A DNA stretch of 64,000 nt from Ceratorhiza oryzae-sativae (taxonomy: Eukaryota; Basidiomycota; Agaricomycetes; Cantharellales; Ceratobasidiaceae). Below are positions 32,108 to 45,243 of the stretch, in pieces. The stretch spans positions 682,001 to 746,000 of the forward strand of contig JARWMV010000239.1 of assembly GCA_030998015.1 (NCBI GenBank), read 5' to 3'. The notes beneath the pieces are model-generated. The model was not told the origin of the DNA. It saw only the letters and a program-made list of their open reading frames with translations, and did not search any database. The stretch's first letter is position 1; each line of letters opens with the position of its first letter. The position numbers were made by a program, and so were the translations under genes.

Positions 32108-34430
32108 TCACAACGCGCTCGGCTCGTCGGCATTCACAATCAGCGTCGTGAAGAATTTGATCATGTCCACGAAGCCCCTGGCCTTGTATGCTGCGCCAAG
32201 AGGCATCAATAATTGAAACAGGCCCACAGCGCTTGGCTCTCGTACCTTCGTTCGCCGTATGGGCTCCATTGTACAAATCGGTAGCAAAGTGGTGGTTATA
32301 CCGGAATATATGCTTCGATGTTTTCCAGTAGAACTTGGTGTCTTCGACGGCGCAACTCAGCCAAGGTCCAGCCTTCTAGTCGGTTCGTTTACTTACCGGT
32401 ATTGCCGGTCATGAGTGCGGGGGCGACGATAATATCGCCTTCCGCAACCTTGTCCATCTTGCTGTCGCGATACGCGCCACGAATACTACTCGAAAGAACG
32501 ACCCACGGTTTGGAATCCAGGCTAGTCGGAGATACCGGGGCAACATCGAGCGCGCCCTCCGAGCCGCTTACCGTAGCGTTGATCGACCCGTAATATGGTC
32601 CCTCGGTCTTAGACACGTCCTGGCCGAAAGCCTCTACCGAAAGGTTGAATTGAGCACCCCAATGACCCAGTCGCTTCCCGATATACTTCTGGACCTCTGC
32701 CACAGAGCTGAATTCGGAGCTCAGCGAGCTGTGGACCATGAATAGAAATCCTGACCTACCTCTCAATCGCAATTCGATGGTTGATCAATACCTTTGCCTG
32801 TTCGGGAAGCGCGTTCGACTTGACACCTCCCTGGATGATATCAGCAGCTTGTGTTGTACCAACAAACGCGCGCCAGATTCGGTCTTTGGACATCACTTCG
32901 TTGACAAACCTTAGGGCTTTGTCACTGACGATGGACCTGGCAACAGCTTTGCGGAACCGAGGCAGCATCGCCGATGGATCGGCATAGGCAGCTTCGCACT
33001 GCAGCAACGAGTACATGGGGCTCGAGCGGTATAGCCTGGCCTCGTGAGGGTGTTCCTCAAAGTCGACGACAATGCGAGACAAAAGGCCGATGGACTACAG
33101 ACACACCAGTCAGATAACGACAACACAAGCAGCGACCTGACGTACGGTATGAGTCGGAGGCACGCTAGAATGACCACCAGGGGTTTTCAGCTCAATCACC
33201 ACGTCCATGTAGCCCTTTTCCCCCACCGCGGGCCGGGCGATTGCTACCCCCTTGTCGGTGACTGCCGAACCTGCGGTGTCTGGTTGAGTGAGACCCCAGC
33301 AATACGATTACACTCGTGCTATCAACAAACCTCCTTCATCGACGATCATGGCCACGCCATCTTCTCCATAGATTTCGAGGATGCGCCGTGACAGCGGCTT
33401 TGCGCCCTAGAATGGTGTTAGCGGCCCGAATAGACAAGAAGAACGGAACTTACCCGCGGGCCACTAACCTCTTCGTCGAATCCAAACGCTATTCAACGAT
33501 TAGAGCCGAACGCTTTCCGCACGTCAATAGGATACGCACACAGAACGATCGTACGTCTTGGTTTAAAGTCCCTTTGCACCAAACTCTCAACGGTTGCTAA
33601 TATCCCAACCAACCCGCTCTTGTCATCTCCGCTACCACGCCCCCAAACCCAAGTACCTATATTACTCAGTGAGTCGATGATTCAAACAACGAGTTCGGAA
33701 AAAGCACCATCGTATTTCCCAGAAAACGGTGGCTGCTTCCACTGGTCGACCGTCTTGGGGTCCACAGGCACCACATCTAACAAGTCGTATGAGTGAGCAA
33801 TACATCCAAGTGCAAAGCCTCTACCGACCTTGGTGCCCCATGAGCAGCAACGGCTTGAGAGATGGATCAGAGCCTGGCCATGTGTAGAGCAAGCCATAAG
33901 TGTTGACTTTTTCCAGCTTCAGTTGCTTATGACTAAGAGCTTTGACATTGGCGAAAGGAAATGAAACGCTCGGTTGGAATGCTCACACGTTGGGAAACTG
34001 CTCCTCCAAATACTTGTGGAGCTTTTCGAACACGACCCAGTGGTCGTCATCTCCAACCGGACCCATATTGTCATAAGATTCGGTCCTGTTTACGCTGCGG
34101 GTGAGGCTATGACGCAATAGTGGCAAGAAATACGCACGGAATGCGCACGGCTCCTCCGAGCCATTCAGCCGCTTTTGCCTCGAACCCGTCCACGTCATAG
34201 GCAGCTGTCCAGTTGGATGCGTCAAACGCGTCGACTTGTTTGCAGAAGTCTTTGGAGTCGGGAGCAAATGGCGCGAGGAGAACCTCGTCGATCGCGTTGG
34301 CCACTTTAGCGCGACAGCAGTAGAGAGCGGCTGATGTCAGGAGCGCGCCTGCGAGGAATTTGCCCCAGTTGCCCCTAGGCTTTGAGGGGTGGGCCAGAGG
34401 CAACCCGTCCTTTTCCTTCATGAGAGACAT
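32108..34430 (-). CDS. carboxypeptidase S-like M20 metallopeptidase (CPS1 type)
   Basis: ATG at 34430. The N-tail is cytosolic, followed by one membrane anchor (FLAGALLTSAALYCC), as in vacuolar CPS1. M20 motifs appear in order: first metal His in LLLMGHQDVVPVD (split by an intron after GGGCACCAAG), bridging Asp in GRGSGDDKSG, the catalytic Glu pair in FGFDEEVSG, the dimerisation/lid segment (GGHSSVPPTHT), and a final His in NGAHTANE. The protein ends NADEPSAL, TGA 32108-32110. The family cleaves C-terminal residues from small peptides in the vacuole lumen. Its neighbour upstream (34648-36447) is on the same strand but functionally unrelated. No broken motif was seen; several introns (for example 33783-33831) were not all placed. 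Confidence 0.87.
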
Positions 34431-34647
34431 TTGATACTACTGATAGCTCGCGTGTGGACGACAAGGTCGAACTCGTCCAAAGAGCTTCCCGAAGCATGCA
34501 CAAACACAAACCTGCTGACGTCATCATAGGACTTTTACAAATACTCTATTCAAGAGCTACAAGCCACCAATGATACAGAACACCAGAATGAAAAATCTGC
34601 TAGCATATTCCCACAATGTACAATATCCCCCGAGGATGTCCCTAACT

Positions 34648-36447
34648 TTATGGATCCCACTTTGGCCTATTCGTCCCCGGACCCCATAGTGCATTGTACC
34701 GATAAAGGCAAGAGTATGGGTCTAGATCTGGGTTGTCTGATGGTCATCGGTAAATACCAAGGCTGATGTGGTTGAACCTACCAAAAGTATTTGCCTCATC
34801 GCACCAGCACTTGTTTTGGGCATGAAGACGCCCAGTCGGACAATGCTCAAAAGGTTCGTGGCGGTACCCAATATTCTCGAAAAAGTGTATTTGATCTTTC
34901 TTGGCGAAAAGCGCAGCACCAATGCTGTGGACCGGGGCATCCCCCCATCGCTGAAAGAGAGTCGTTAGGGCTTATACGTGCTCCAACAAGTGGTCACTTG
35001 CCTCATAGTAGAACCGCCTTTGGAGTCTAAGAAATCAAAGTACTTTGAGTATGCTTCGCTTCGCCAAAAGTTCAAGTCGGCAATCTCAAAATTACTCCAG
35101 ACTAACGGTCGGATTAGCAGCAGCTGATGTATATGGCAGATTACCCACAATGGCAATTGTTGTATGTGTTTCCTCCGTCGTCGCTTAGGAAAGCTAACGC
35201 ATTATCCTCAGGCACAAGTTCGGGATACTTTTGGATAAATTCTAGAGAGACATTTGGCTAAACAGGGTTCAACCAGCTGTTGCCAGCGCATAGACTTACC
35301 ACGCGTCGCGTTCCACAATGACATGATAGTTTCAGGGAACTCATAAAGGGCGATTGTAAAACCTGAAATTTATATATATAAATGATTGCGGAAATCTAAG
35401 CGAAAATTAACATACCGTACACCTTTTTGTTATCCTGCATGAACAAGAAGGGATCATCGTTGAGGTCGCAATAGAAAGTGACATCCGGTCTATAGCATAC
35501 ATAAGGGCTTCGGTCATTCAATAGTTCGCGGGGCTTACTCAATGCGCCAGTAATAGTCGTACTGCCTGAGCAGCTCATGTCGGTAGAAGAACTATGAGAA
35601 GGTCAACTCAATAATGGAAATCGACTAAATTTATGCTTACGCCCGAGTTGAATCGACACATGTTCCGGTAAGGTACGCTATCGCCTACAAGGTCATAAGT
35701 TTTCCCGTGAAATCTAAAGTACACCCGGCCGTAGCTACCATATATGATATTATTTTCCTTCATCCATTGACGCATCGAGGTCGCGCGCTCCTCGTCGATC
35801 CAATCTGGTTGGTTCCAGTGAGAGCTTTCGATGACACCATATGACACATTGGCGTTAGTGAGCTGGGAGGTGTGGCTGAAGTATAGTTTAGCCAACGATC
35901 CTACACAAGACGAGCGTAGACTAACTATTTAAACTTCTTATCGAACGGAACGTCGTTGAGGAATACGTAAGGGTAGTTGAACTTTTTGTTGAAGCGGTCC
36001 TCCATGTGTTTCATGCTTTGCATTACCCCTTTGAGGTCAGAATTGCGAGCCAAAAACACAAACGCTGCATTTGCTTTGCGGGAAGGAGGGGCAAACTTTT
36101 CAACCTCAGGTATCGGCCGTGTCTTCGAGGGAAGAGGGGAATGTTGAGCAGGAAGGTAATGAGCAACTGAAGAAGCTGCAGATTGATCTGGATGTGGAAG
36201 ATTTGCAGATGAGCTGCACTTCGTTTCTGCTACCTTGCGCCAAGATTCAGCAAGGCGTGATAAAGAGGTTGCTTCACTGTATCCTTCGTGTGCGAGCCCC
36301 AAGACATAATGGCCGATAACCTGTGAAACAATTGATTAGCGGAATGGTTCAATAAGCGACCAGGCGTACGAGAATAAATATCGCGAGGGGTATGTATCTC
36401 CGTGGAGATGACAGCGCATAAAGTATAGGGGAGCTAAACTTGGCCAT
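34648..36447 (-). CDS. KRE2/MNT1-family alpha-1,2-mannosyltransferase (GT15)
   Basis: Exon 1 (36361-36447) encodes a short cytosolic start and a membrane anchor (YIPLAIFILVRLVIGHYVLG across the junction), the type II topology of Golgi mannosyltransferases; the first intron is only 40 nt. Exon 2 is 35935-36320. GT15 landmarks follow: FVFLARNSDLKGVMQSMKHM, WNQPDWIDEERA, VPYRNMCRFNSG, YYWRIEPDVTFYCD, EFPETI, SNFEIADLNFWRSEAY, ERWGDAPVHSIGAALF, and GYRHEPFEHCP with KCWC. The last exon ends LWGPGTNRPKWDP, TAA 34648-34650. The family adds alpha-1,2-mannose to O- and N-glycans. All signature segments are present, so it should be active. Confidence 0.88.
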
Positions 36448-37420
36448 TCCCTATGACGGGGTCTATGGGAAGCCACGACAATTTCAACAAGAGCAAGAGC
36501 GGGTTTTATGTGCGGCGAGCCTGCGACTGCGGCTCTTGGCACTAGCCGGCAAGCCAATTATACCCCTGAGGAGGCACATATCTCCGCAGTCTGGCCTCCA
36601 AGATCTGATTTGCGGGAAAACTAGATTGTGCCAACACACATGCTGCGGATAAGGGACTTCAGTTGGCATTATCCGGACCGGTTTATTCTGGCGATAGTAA
36701 GCCGACCTGCAATTAAGGTTCGGAACCTATGCCCTATCTTTTGGACACGGAAGTGATGAGAGATCATACATTCGGTTGTCTGAAAGGCTTCGTCTGGGGT
36801 GATAATTGTGTTGATGATCCTCGCGACGAACTCTACCATGTTAGTTACGATACCGACTCGGTCTAATGTAATAATAAACAAGCAAATTGAATAGAGGCAT
36901 GCTCCCACGCCTCAGCACAAGTAAACATGCTTGCTAATTAGTGTTCTTGGAACGTTCCCATAGAGTAAAATTAGACCAGGAAGATCAAAGAGCTGAACGC
37001 AATTTCGGTTTAGCCATTTGAACTTGTGAGCTGGCAAGAAGACGTCGCCGTAAGAACGGAGAGTAGTTGCTAACTTGTCCCAATTTAGTCGGCCAGCTAA
37101 GGCAACCGCTCGGCTATCGGAAGCGAGATAGTATGGTTCTCAGAACACCACTGATGTAATTTATAATCATAAACCTTTTTTGATCCGAGCAATCATCAGC
37201 CGCTAACCAGCACCCCATGGTGCCACTACCCACAAGCAACATGTGTTTTCCACGCCCCATCCTCACATGAGTGTAGAAGGCATACGCACACACAGGCTTT
37301 AGTATATCAATTCCATTTCAACAATACATAGTCTATTCAGTGCATTCACGTAAGACCCTTCTGGTTGAATATTAATTGTTGATAAGTCAACTTGCGTCCG
37401 AGTCCCGACTCGGTTCTCCG
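36448..37420. other. intergenic region
   Basis: About 970 bp upstream of the mannosyltransferase. Short frames only; nothing supported. Confidence 0.4.
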
Positions 37421-37429
37421 AGGCAAGAC

Positions 37430-37560
37430 ATGTCGCTCCCATATTCACTCAGCACTTAGGACTAGCCCCTTAAGTGCCTCCGACCTGGGTTTGAACATAC
37501 AACTAAAAGGTCTCGGGCGACTATCCGCCAATCAGCCTACATGGTTGCAGTATAATCATG
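37430..37560 (-). repeat. possible tRNA-derived (SINE-like) sequence
   Basis: On the minus strand, directly after the P450 stop, TAGGCTGATTGGCGGATAG resembles an RNA polymerase III A box (TAGCTCAGTTGG type). About 30 bp later TGTTCAAACCC resembles a B box (GGTTCAAATCC). A perfect 7-bp hairpin GCACTTA/TAAGTGC follows. It does not fold as an intact tRNA. Could be a decayed tRNA or SINE head. Confidence 0.3.
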
Positions 37561-37572
37561 AAGCGTAACTCA

Positions 37573-39632
37573 CTAGAGCAATGAACTGCTTTCACCTTCG
37601 GCTAAGAGGTGATTCCCCTTGACAGCTCGATCTCCTATGTCAGATATCGCAAATGTAGCGAGTATTGAGGAGATCATAATGAATAGTGTGTCGTGGGCAA
37701 AATGACTTCCGGGACAAATTCTTTGAGGTCAAGGTGGTGAGTTTTCAGTTATGGCTTAGTGATAGATATCTTACCTACGACCCCAACCAAAAGTTGGAGG
37801 AATGGGCAAATTCGGATCCAAAAACCGATCTGGGTTGAATAGCTCTGAGTCTTTGTAGACGCCTTCGTCGTGACTGATTGACCTGAATATGGAATGTTAG
37901 ACAGTTGATCAACCGGCGTGAGTGTTATCGGTACCAGATATTGCCAAATCTGACGTAGAGTGGTCAATATTAAGACCTGGAACCAAGATTCAGACCCACA
38001 GTATTGCCCCCTTTGGGATACGGTATCCTCGGTACTCATTGTCTTGCGTACAAACATGAGGAATAGCTAGAATATGATAGGTTGTATTCAAGCCAACGAA
38101 TCGCGGAAACCAGACTCACCAAGAGGAAGAACTGGTTGCCACCTTAAAACTTCGAGGACTAGGGCGCTGACGTAGGGCATGTTATCCCTGTCTTCAACTA
38201 CTGGCAATCGATCCTGGCCTGTCAACGTGTCGATTTCCTTTTGAGCCTTGAGCTGGGTTTCAGGATATATCATCATCGCGAGTACAAATGCTAGCAAGGC
38301 GCTTGTTGACTAGGCAATTGGTTAGTATTGGGCAGAACGATGGCTGCCATAGATGTACCGTGTCAGTCGCGCCTTCACGGGATCGGCATCAGATGCGAAC
38401 GAGCCACCGACGACGACTAACACACCTTCGTACAGCGCTTCTGAAAGGTTTTTCGTAAATTCATCCGCCTCCCCCGCAGAATAACCTTGTTGCTGGAGCT
38501 CTTTAAGTGTAGTAGCTACGATAGAACGATCATCGGCGCCAGCAAGCTGTATGCATTGAAACATGCTTGATCCGGCAGTCCGCGCTAAGACACAATTCGC
38601 ACTTACAACCTGCCTCTTCGTCCAATTGAAGATACTATCGATGGTATGGTTCTTTTGTTGCCTCCACTCGATTGCCTTTTTCTTCCAATCGGCACCAGGT
38701 AGCCATTCGGGAACGTATTGCAGGAACGATAAGACATTTACTAAAAAGTCTGAATATAGGTGATTTAATATATAAGTATCTCGGCGTCAAGTGTACGTAC
38801 TCGATGGCATTGCGGCTTTGACTAAATTAGACGTGAGAGTCTTTTGATCTAGTAGAAAAGGGTCGTCAACCGATACCAGTGGATAACCGTACACCAGATC
38901 AAAGGCCGTTGCCGCGATTGATCTAGAATATCATACATAAAGCCGCATCAACAAAACGTGGGTTGGAAAATACCTGCTAAACTCCATTTCCACCGATTCC
39001 AAGGTCGATTCACGGTAGCACATGTCGAGCATTCGTTGTAGTAAAACCTTGGCTTGGTGCTGCTGTTGTTTGTGGAATCCGTGTACCACGTGCTTTGTTA
39101 AGTCGTGAATAGGGCTACCTTGCGGTGTTTCTTCCAAGAACGAGATGCATCCATAAACCCTGTTGAGTCTCGGAGATCGATCCTAGAATAGGCAGGTTGA
39201 TTTGAAGGCAACTCAATCGCAAGGCTCATTCCAATCTTACAGCAAGGGTGAAGCGATCATAACAGGATTCAGCCTATTTGAGTAGATGTTGGCACGTTTC
39301 TCGAGAAGATCTGAAGCTGCTGTTGCAGAATTAAGCACAATAAACGTCATCCCGAAAAAGCTGAGGGATAGTATGTCACCTATTCAGTTCGGCCCGATTC
39401 AGTTCATTTTAAGATATGTAAAAAATATAGACTTACTGCCCAGCTGTTGACTCATGTCGTGGAACATCTGATGCTCCTTCCCAGAAGGCATGGAAAGAAT
39501 CTGCCCAATTATAGGATAAGAAGGCGGCCCAGGCGGGAGCGGCAGCGACCCATAGCGATTGGGTCGACGTAAAGTTCGGTAGGCGAGAAACAAACCAAAT
39601 CCAATTGAGTACAAGCCGATAGTGGTCTCCAT
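37573..39632 (-). CDS. cytochrome P450 monooxygenase (first copy)
   Basis: ATG at 39632 gives a membrane anchor (METTIGLYSIGFGLFLAYR) and the proline hinge LPLPPGPPSYPIIGQ. Further along come STSALLAFVLAMMIYPETQL (I-helix end), the K-helix ExxR in LEVLRWQPVLPLG, the PERF-type FNPDRFLDP, and the heme loop FGWGRRICPG. The heme loop is completed across an intron whose donor is TAG|GTAAGA near 37765. The end reads LAEGESSSLL, TAG 37573-37575. All core P450 motifs are canonical. It would be an ER-bound monooxygenase; substrate unknown. It is an isolated gene with no biosynthetic backbone enzyme nearby. Two small exons between 38570 and 39400 were not placed exactly. Confidence 0.85.
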
Positions 39633-40251
39633 CGCGAGTTCAAGCTGGGAAGTAGTAGCCAGACACACGGAGCCCACGAAGTGATTCGGACTTATACGCA
39701 GTCTAGCTATTGTCCCACTTCCCTCACTCAACCGATTATCCTGGTGCCATCGTTAGTTGTACGATACAATGAGTCGGGTGAAAGGGGCGCGCGCCTATAG
39801 TCTGATTGGGTTAGATTTAGTTGACGCCAGCAAGGCTATTTCGCCATAGGATATTCGCAAACGTCATTTGCCAGATACGACGGAGCAATCAAGTTGATCG
39901 TATAGCTCAGCCTCAAGCAGACCAGGTAAAGTCCGCTTCTGACCTCGAGCCTTCATGTTGCATATAGTACCATTGTCAGACCTGCGCTATACATAAGAAA
40001 CATGTGCCGTAACCAACCAAAGCTCTGCGGAAACAATTGAGATGTGAAAAGATCAACAAACACCAAGCGAGAAATCCTATCGCAAAAGCATGATGGCACA
40101 AAGAAGCGACAGCGGAACAGAACGGGAGACGAAGAGGACGTCCAAAATCACATGAAGAAAGACCTAGCGAACGAGAGACCCAAATAGCGAAAAGGGGACA
40201 GAAACATAGTCACAATGATACAACAGTGGATTCTACACCCTTTTCGCCCTC
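39633..40251. other. intergenic region
   Basis: Promoter of the P450 and 3' flank of the ankyrin gene; no exon supported. Confidence 0.4.
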
Positions 40252-43226
40252 TTAACTAACAGTTGCTCCCGCGAGTTGCTTGACGAACCGCTTCAACTTT
40301 TTGCGGCGATGAGGTTCATAGTCTGGATCGCGCGAAAACGCATTCCCAATCGCGTTCCCAATTTTGGATGGTGCGGTCGTGATGCGCGAGAGCGGGGCAG
40401 TACGCGAATTGAGCTCGTAGTGGCTGTCTCCGTCCGAGTGGTCTGGCGATTGGCTCACATTCGTGGTGCCAAAGTTTGAGTTTGCCCAAGGCAAATTGGA
40501 AACGCCAGTGCTGGCCGAGCGCCGGTGAAGCTCAAAGCCACGAGACGGTAGCGACTCGACGGGTGTCGCCGCAGTCTCGATGATTTCGATTGAGCTCGGA
40601 CGACTGACATACGAACTACGGTCAGATGCTGTCCGACGAGGGATGGCGCGCAAGTTGGAGGTGAGACGCTGCTGCGAGCTCGAGGAAGTCGTGCTGAAGC
40701 TAGGTCGTTCGGGGGTGCGAGTCTGAGATGTAGCAAAGGTGGGGGACAGCGGTGTCACAGCTACGTAACAGTCAGCATCAGGTTTGGTAACACGCGCGAG
40801 AGAGATTTGCTTACTGTGCCTCACGGGTGCCGTTTGGGTGCGGCTCGGCGTCCGGACATGCCCAAACGTCCCGTTAGCATGATAGTCCACGCTCGCGGTC
40901 CTCCCTAATGGCATTCCAATCCTCAGCCCACTGTTATCGTAGACATAAGTTCCCTCTTCATCGTCGTCATCCTCGCCGCGTCCCTCTCGGCTCGCTCGTT
41001 CAGCCTCCCACGCACGTCGCTGCGCTTCCCCGCGCGCAAACCTCCTCTCGATCGCCAAGCTTTCGCCATACGCAGCCAACTGCTCTGCGAGCGAAGGGGA
41101 GTCAGGCCCCTGCGGTCCTGGCTCGAGGATCTCACGCTCGGCCTGACGCACCAGATCTCGCGCTTGTTCAAACGTGCTGATCGAGCGTAGGTTGAGAGGG
41201 GTGATGGGCCGTCGTTTTTCGTCGAGCACGCCATGGACTTCCTCGAGTTCGTCGAGGTCGTCTGCCTCAAACACAGGCGAAAACATCATCGTGCCCTTGT
41301 GGGGCAGAGGTGACGTCGCACTGTACAGAGACGGCGTGGTCATGCTCGTGTCAGTGGTGGCCATCGAGGATGACAGCTGGTTTGTGTTTTCGGACGAGTT
41401 CGACGAGAGAGAGTCACCACGGAATCGGCTGTCAGGAGGTTGGAGGAGCGAGCCGTCTTGAGCGTTCTGCTGAGCGTCCCGTCCCTGAAGTTGGGATGCC
41501 GCATCAGACGCGACCAGCGTTGAACCGGCAACTGTGCTCCCCCCGCTGCTCGGCGTTATTTCTTCTGGTTGCCTGGGCAAAAATGAGCTGAAACTGCTCG
41601 ATGCCCGAAGCCCGCGACGCATGATGGAGCTTCCAGATACCGACCGCATATGTGTATGACCACCAGGAGAAGGTGCGTGAGAGCGTATGGGCGAGGGAAC
41701 TGAGGGAACTGACGTGGTCGACGTGGCCGCAGATGACATTAATGATGGGATGTTGGCTGGAAGAGGGAGACTAGGCATCGAAGGACTGGTTAGCCTGCTC
41801 ATCTTGGCTGTGCTGAATCCAGGCCTGGTAGGGCTACAGTGTGATGCCGATCGAGGATGAAGCGTCCGTTTCACTGGGATTGGCTCGTCCCGATAGTCTT
41901 CAATATCGTCATCATCCCGCACGGCAATTTGCCCATCAGCAGGCTCTTCATCGGCAAAGTCAAACTCGGGTTCGGGATGAAACTCGCTTGCCTTGCGGCG
42001 GGGCCGCACTCCACCCTTTCTCGTGGTTGAAACTGCGTTCATCGCGAGAAGCCTTGCACTCGGCGCCTTTAGACCCATCTCCACCGCAACCCTTTCGCCA
42101 CGCCTAAACTCCACTTCTTCCGCCCAATCCACCTCGACATGCTCTGCCGTATCCCACCCTAGATCGTCCTTCTTTGTCCTTCCAAAGAGCCTTCGCACGC
42201 GATCTTTGCCTCCGCTCCAAGTTGTTCCAGCACTCCGCGGGCGTTGTGATTTAGAACCAGGCAAAGCGCCGGACAGGGTCGGCAAGCTCGGTCTGCGTGA
42301 ATCACTGTTGGGCGGGCCGCCAGCCATTGGAGGGAGGTACCCGAGGTCACCAAGCTCCGACCGGCTCTCCCCTGCACCTAGGTCGACGAGACTGCTACCC
42401 GACCCGAGTTCGCCATGGCTTTCGCCGCCGACAGTCAAATCGATGCGGCTGGCGCTTTGATCAAGTCGATTGAGATCGAGTCGGCTTCCGCCCCATGGAC
42501 GGCGAAAGAGGGTCTCGAGCGACCGTTTGACTTTGATACTGCGGGAGGTTGGCGCAATACTGGGTGCGGTGGGAGATATAGGTTGATGGGGGTTAGAGGC
42601 TGCCCAATCGCGAAGCGTGGCAGCTGCAGCAGTCTGTATCCGGGTCAGATCGATGCCGAGGTCAAAGCGTACAGTGCATACCTGTCCAAGATTCTCGGCA
42701 AGCATCAATGGGGTGACACCGTGCTTATCCGGCTTTTCATAATTAGCCCCGCATCTGAGCAATAAAGTCAAGACATCGACATGACCGTTGGCAGCAGCAA
42801 AGTGCAGCGGGGTGCTTCCTCCAGTTCCGATATGTGTGCCGCCCGAAGCGGTACCAACGTTCATTGTACTCCCACTGGCGCCTGCGCCTGCACCACCCCT
42901 TCCTCCTCCAGCACCGAGCTTGCGAGAGAGCCGGCCAGCATTGATGTCAGCTCCAGCATCAATGAGCATCCGGACCACGCGGGTGTTCCCACCGCTCGCC
43001 GCGGCATGAAGGGGAAGAACGCCGTCAAGGACTGCATTGGTGGGCTGGCCGTTTGTCAAGGCAAAGGACACGAGGCCAATGTTGCCACTGGCAGCCGCAG
43101 AATGTAGGCCATAATTTGGATCTGAGCGAGGTGAGATGGGTGGTACGTCGCGAGTAGAGAGATAGAGTTGACAAAACGGTCGAGGAGATTGGCCGCGAGT
43201 CGTGCAGCGTGAGAAAGTGTATGCAT
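40252..43226 (-). CDS. ankyrin-repeat protein with long disordered tail
   Basis: Start taken at 43226 (MHTLSHAARLAANLLD). A 56-nt intron (GTTTTG...CTCAG, pyrimidine-rich) then joins in phase to PNYGLHSAAASGNIGLVSFA, which is the first ankyrin repeat. Two more follow: VLPLHAAASGGNTRVVRMLI and STPLHFAAANGHVDVLTLLL, then GVTPLMLAENLG. The remaining roughly 750 residues are Ser-, Arg- and Pro-rich, mostly disordered, with SPT/RTPSRT-type phosphosite-like clusters and a basic end (RRKKLKRFVKQLAGATVS). Two introns inside the long frame are in multiples of three or near it: one after ENLGQ near 42640, one near 40760-40812. A scaffold or signalling adaptor is inferred; no catalytic domain. Confidence 0.78.
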
Positions 43227-45131
43227 GACAGGGACATGGCGGGGAGGACAGGGTCGGGGGAGATCCGGGTCATAAATCGTAAATCGTAAATTCGACGTAA
43301 AATAAAGATAGGTCAGCTGGGCAAAGGATTTGGGGGAAAGACGTACATTCAGTTGTTACATTGTATTTCGCCTCTGCCTTTTGCACAGCGCGCGACGAAG
43401 TGATGGCCGGCATCGCGGGCAACAGACGAGGGGCAGAAGCCAGCGAAGCGAGACGGACTGGGCGCGGGTTTTGAGAGCAGCACGAAGTGATGGTCCGGCG
43501 GCTAGCGGAGAGAGTGTGCGGGGCAATCTACGCGGGTCGTTGTCGGGTGAAGGGGCGTTAAGAGGCGGCTTGGTCCGATTTCTGGCGGAACTGAGCCCGA
43601 GCGCTGTTCAATCAGGAAATCGGCGGCAAGAACGCAGATAGCCTACCAGCTCAGCAGCCTCTCGGGCGATACACACCACCCACTACTTGAGATCCAGTGA
43701 TGGAGAGCCGAGTGCAGGGCGGATGACGTCGTCCGTGCTACCGAACTCGTCAGGGCCGGGGCCGCAGGCGCTGTCTAGAACGGTGTGCGCACTGGTGAGG
43801 GTGGTGGCGGAACGGACTCGAGCGGTGTGGTCGCTCGAGTTATATCAAGAGGTCTGCTCTCCGGCTCTTCGGGGATTCAGGGCTTGTTTGTGCCCGTGTC
43901 TGCTCCAGTAGCGCCGAAGACCACGCTCGCTGTCGTATCTATGGCGACACACACACCTCCTGTGTTCTCCCCTCTTTCTAACCAGCACTCTTTATCTACT
44001 TTGCCTCAAATGGTTGCTTGCTGCCGATCTTGCCCGTTGCCTTGGAGTGTCTATCGAACGCTTGCGCCGATCCCAGCAGTACTCCGAAGATGATCCACCA
44101 GTTCATTTCTGGTGCAAAACACCATCGCCAACTCAGCAGTCTGGTTGCAGAATCAGCCGTTCTGTAAAACACACAGGCCACTCATCGATCGTCGACCTCT
44201 ACCATGCCTTGGCCACGAGCATACAGTCACCTGTCATACATGCGGCACCCGGGCACTATGGACAGCCTTCCCCGCGCGATAGGCCTCGAATGCACCAATA
44301 CAGTAAGCGATAACAGCTATCGTGACGCAGTACAAAGGTCCCCCGTAAAAGTTGTTGCACATGGAAATCGCTAAAGCGGGCATATGCTGCAATCCGCCCG
44401 GGAGCCATTCAAACACCGGTGCCTGTGCGTCATTTCAGCGGTTTGAGACTTGAACCAACGCGGCTTGCTCACGACTCCATTGCTCCCGGCGGTACTCTCC
44501 GCGTGCATCATATTACTACATATGTAAGTAGAAACCCTCTGTAGAATTCTTCATGTCTCCGGCCGATACCAACTGAAACTCGCTCACCAACACCCGTATT
44601 CCCCGCTTGTCGACATTGTGGCACGATCACTGCGGCTGGCGTGGCGTCTAGGCCTGTTCGAGCGTCCTCCGGCGCAGGTCGGATATTTCCTCGTTCCCAC
44701 TGGCCCGCGTCCGAGAAGCACTGCGAGCTAGAGTGCTAAAAAAAATTGGGGCGACGGCGAGGTAAAACACACTTGACCATTTCGGGCACGGCTTCGACTT
44801 TGTATTGATACAGTTTAATCGTACCGTTTATGTCATCTATCTCCATATGGGCTGGCTGAAATGTGAGCGAGTCACGTGCACGTGGGTAAACCATGTGGTC
44901 TCCATCAACCCAATTTCAGACACCGTATCCCACGGGATCGAATCGGATCAGAGCGAAACTTGGCGTGGACATTGAGCGCGGATGGGAAAATGTACCCATG
45001 CAGTTTTGGTGAACAATTCCAGGCTGTATGAAGTGTGCGAGGCTAAGAAAGCTGGAAACCGCGATTTTTCGAGTTTTGACGCTTTCTCAGCGGTTCAAGA
45101 ACATTGTTTATATATCAAATGCTAAAAAGAG
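43227..45131. other. long gene-poor stretch
   Basis: About 1.9 kb. Frames at 43330-44313 (plus) and 43996-44416 (minus) lack splice sites, family motifs and codon regularity. The first few hundred bases should be the ankyrin-gene promoter. Nothing else is supported. Confidence 0.45.
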
Positions 45132-45243
45132 TGCCACGAACCCGGCTTGAACGGGTGACCTGTAGATATGCAGCCGGGTTTAATTCGGTTTGAGAACCGA
45201 GCCCGACTTCAGTCTAACGCTCTCCCAACTGAGCTACCGCGGC
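45132..45243 (-). tRNA. tRNA-Phe (GAA) with a 39-nt intron
   Basis: The minus strand reads GCCGCGGTAGCTCAGTTGGG at the 5' end, giving the acceptor strand and D arm with A box. The anticodon arm TTAGACTGAAG follows, then an intron of 39 nt right after position 37, then ATCTAC. The T arm has B box GTTCAAGCC and the end is TCGTGGC. The acceptor stem pairs over 7 bp with two G-U pairs. Anticodon GAA. Mature length is 73 without CCA. The intron contains a self-complementary CTCGGTT...AACCGA stem and can reach the anticodon region, as usual for nuclear pre-tRNAs. One mismatch at the base of the anticodon stem (27-43). Confidence 0.92.

Noticed and set aside
43080..43226. Frameshift before the first ankyrin repeat
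   Set aside because: A 56-nt pyrimidine-rich intron ending CTCAG joins the start exon to the repeat in phase.
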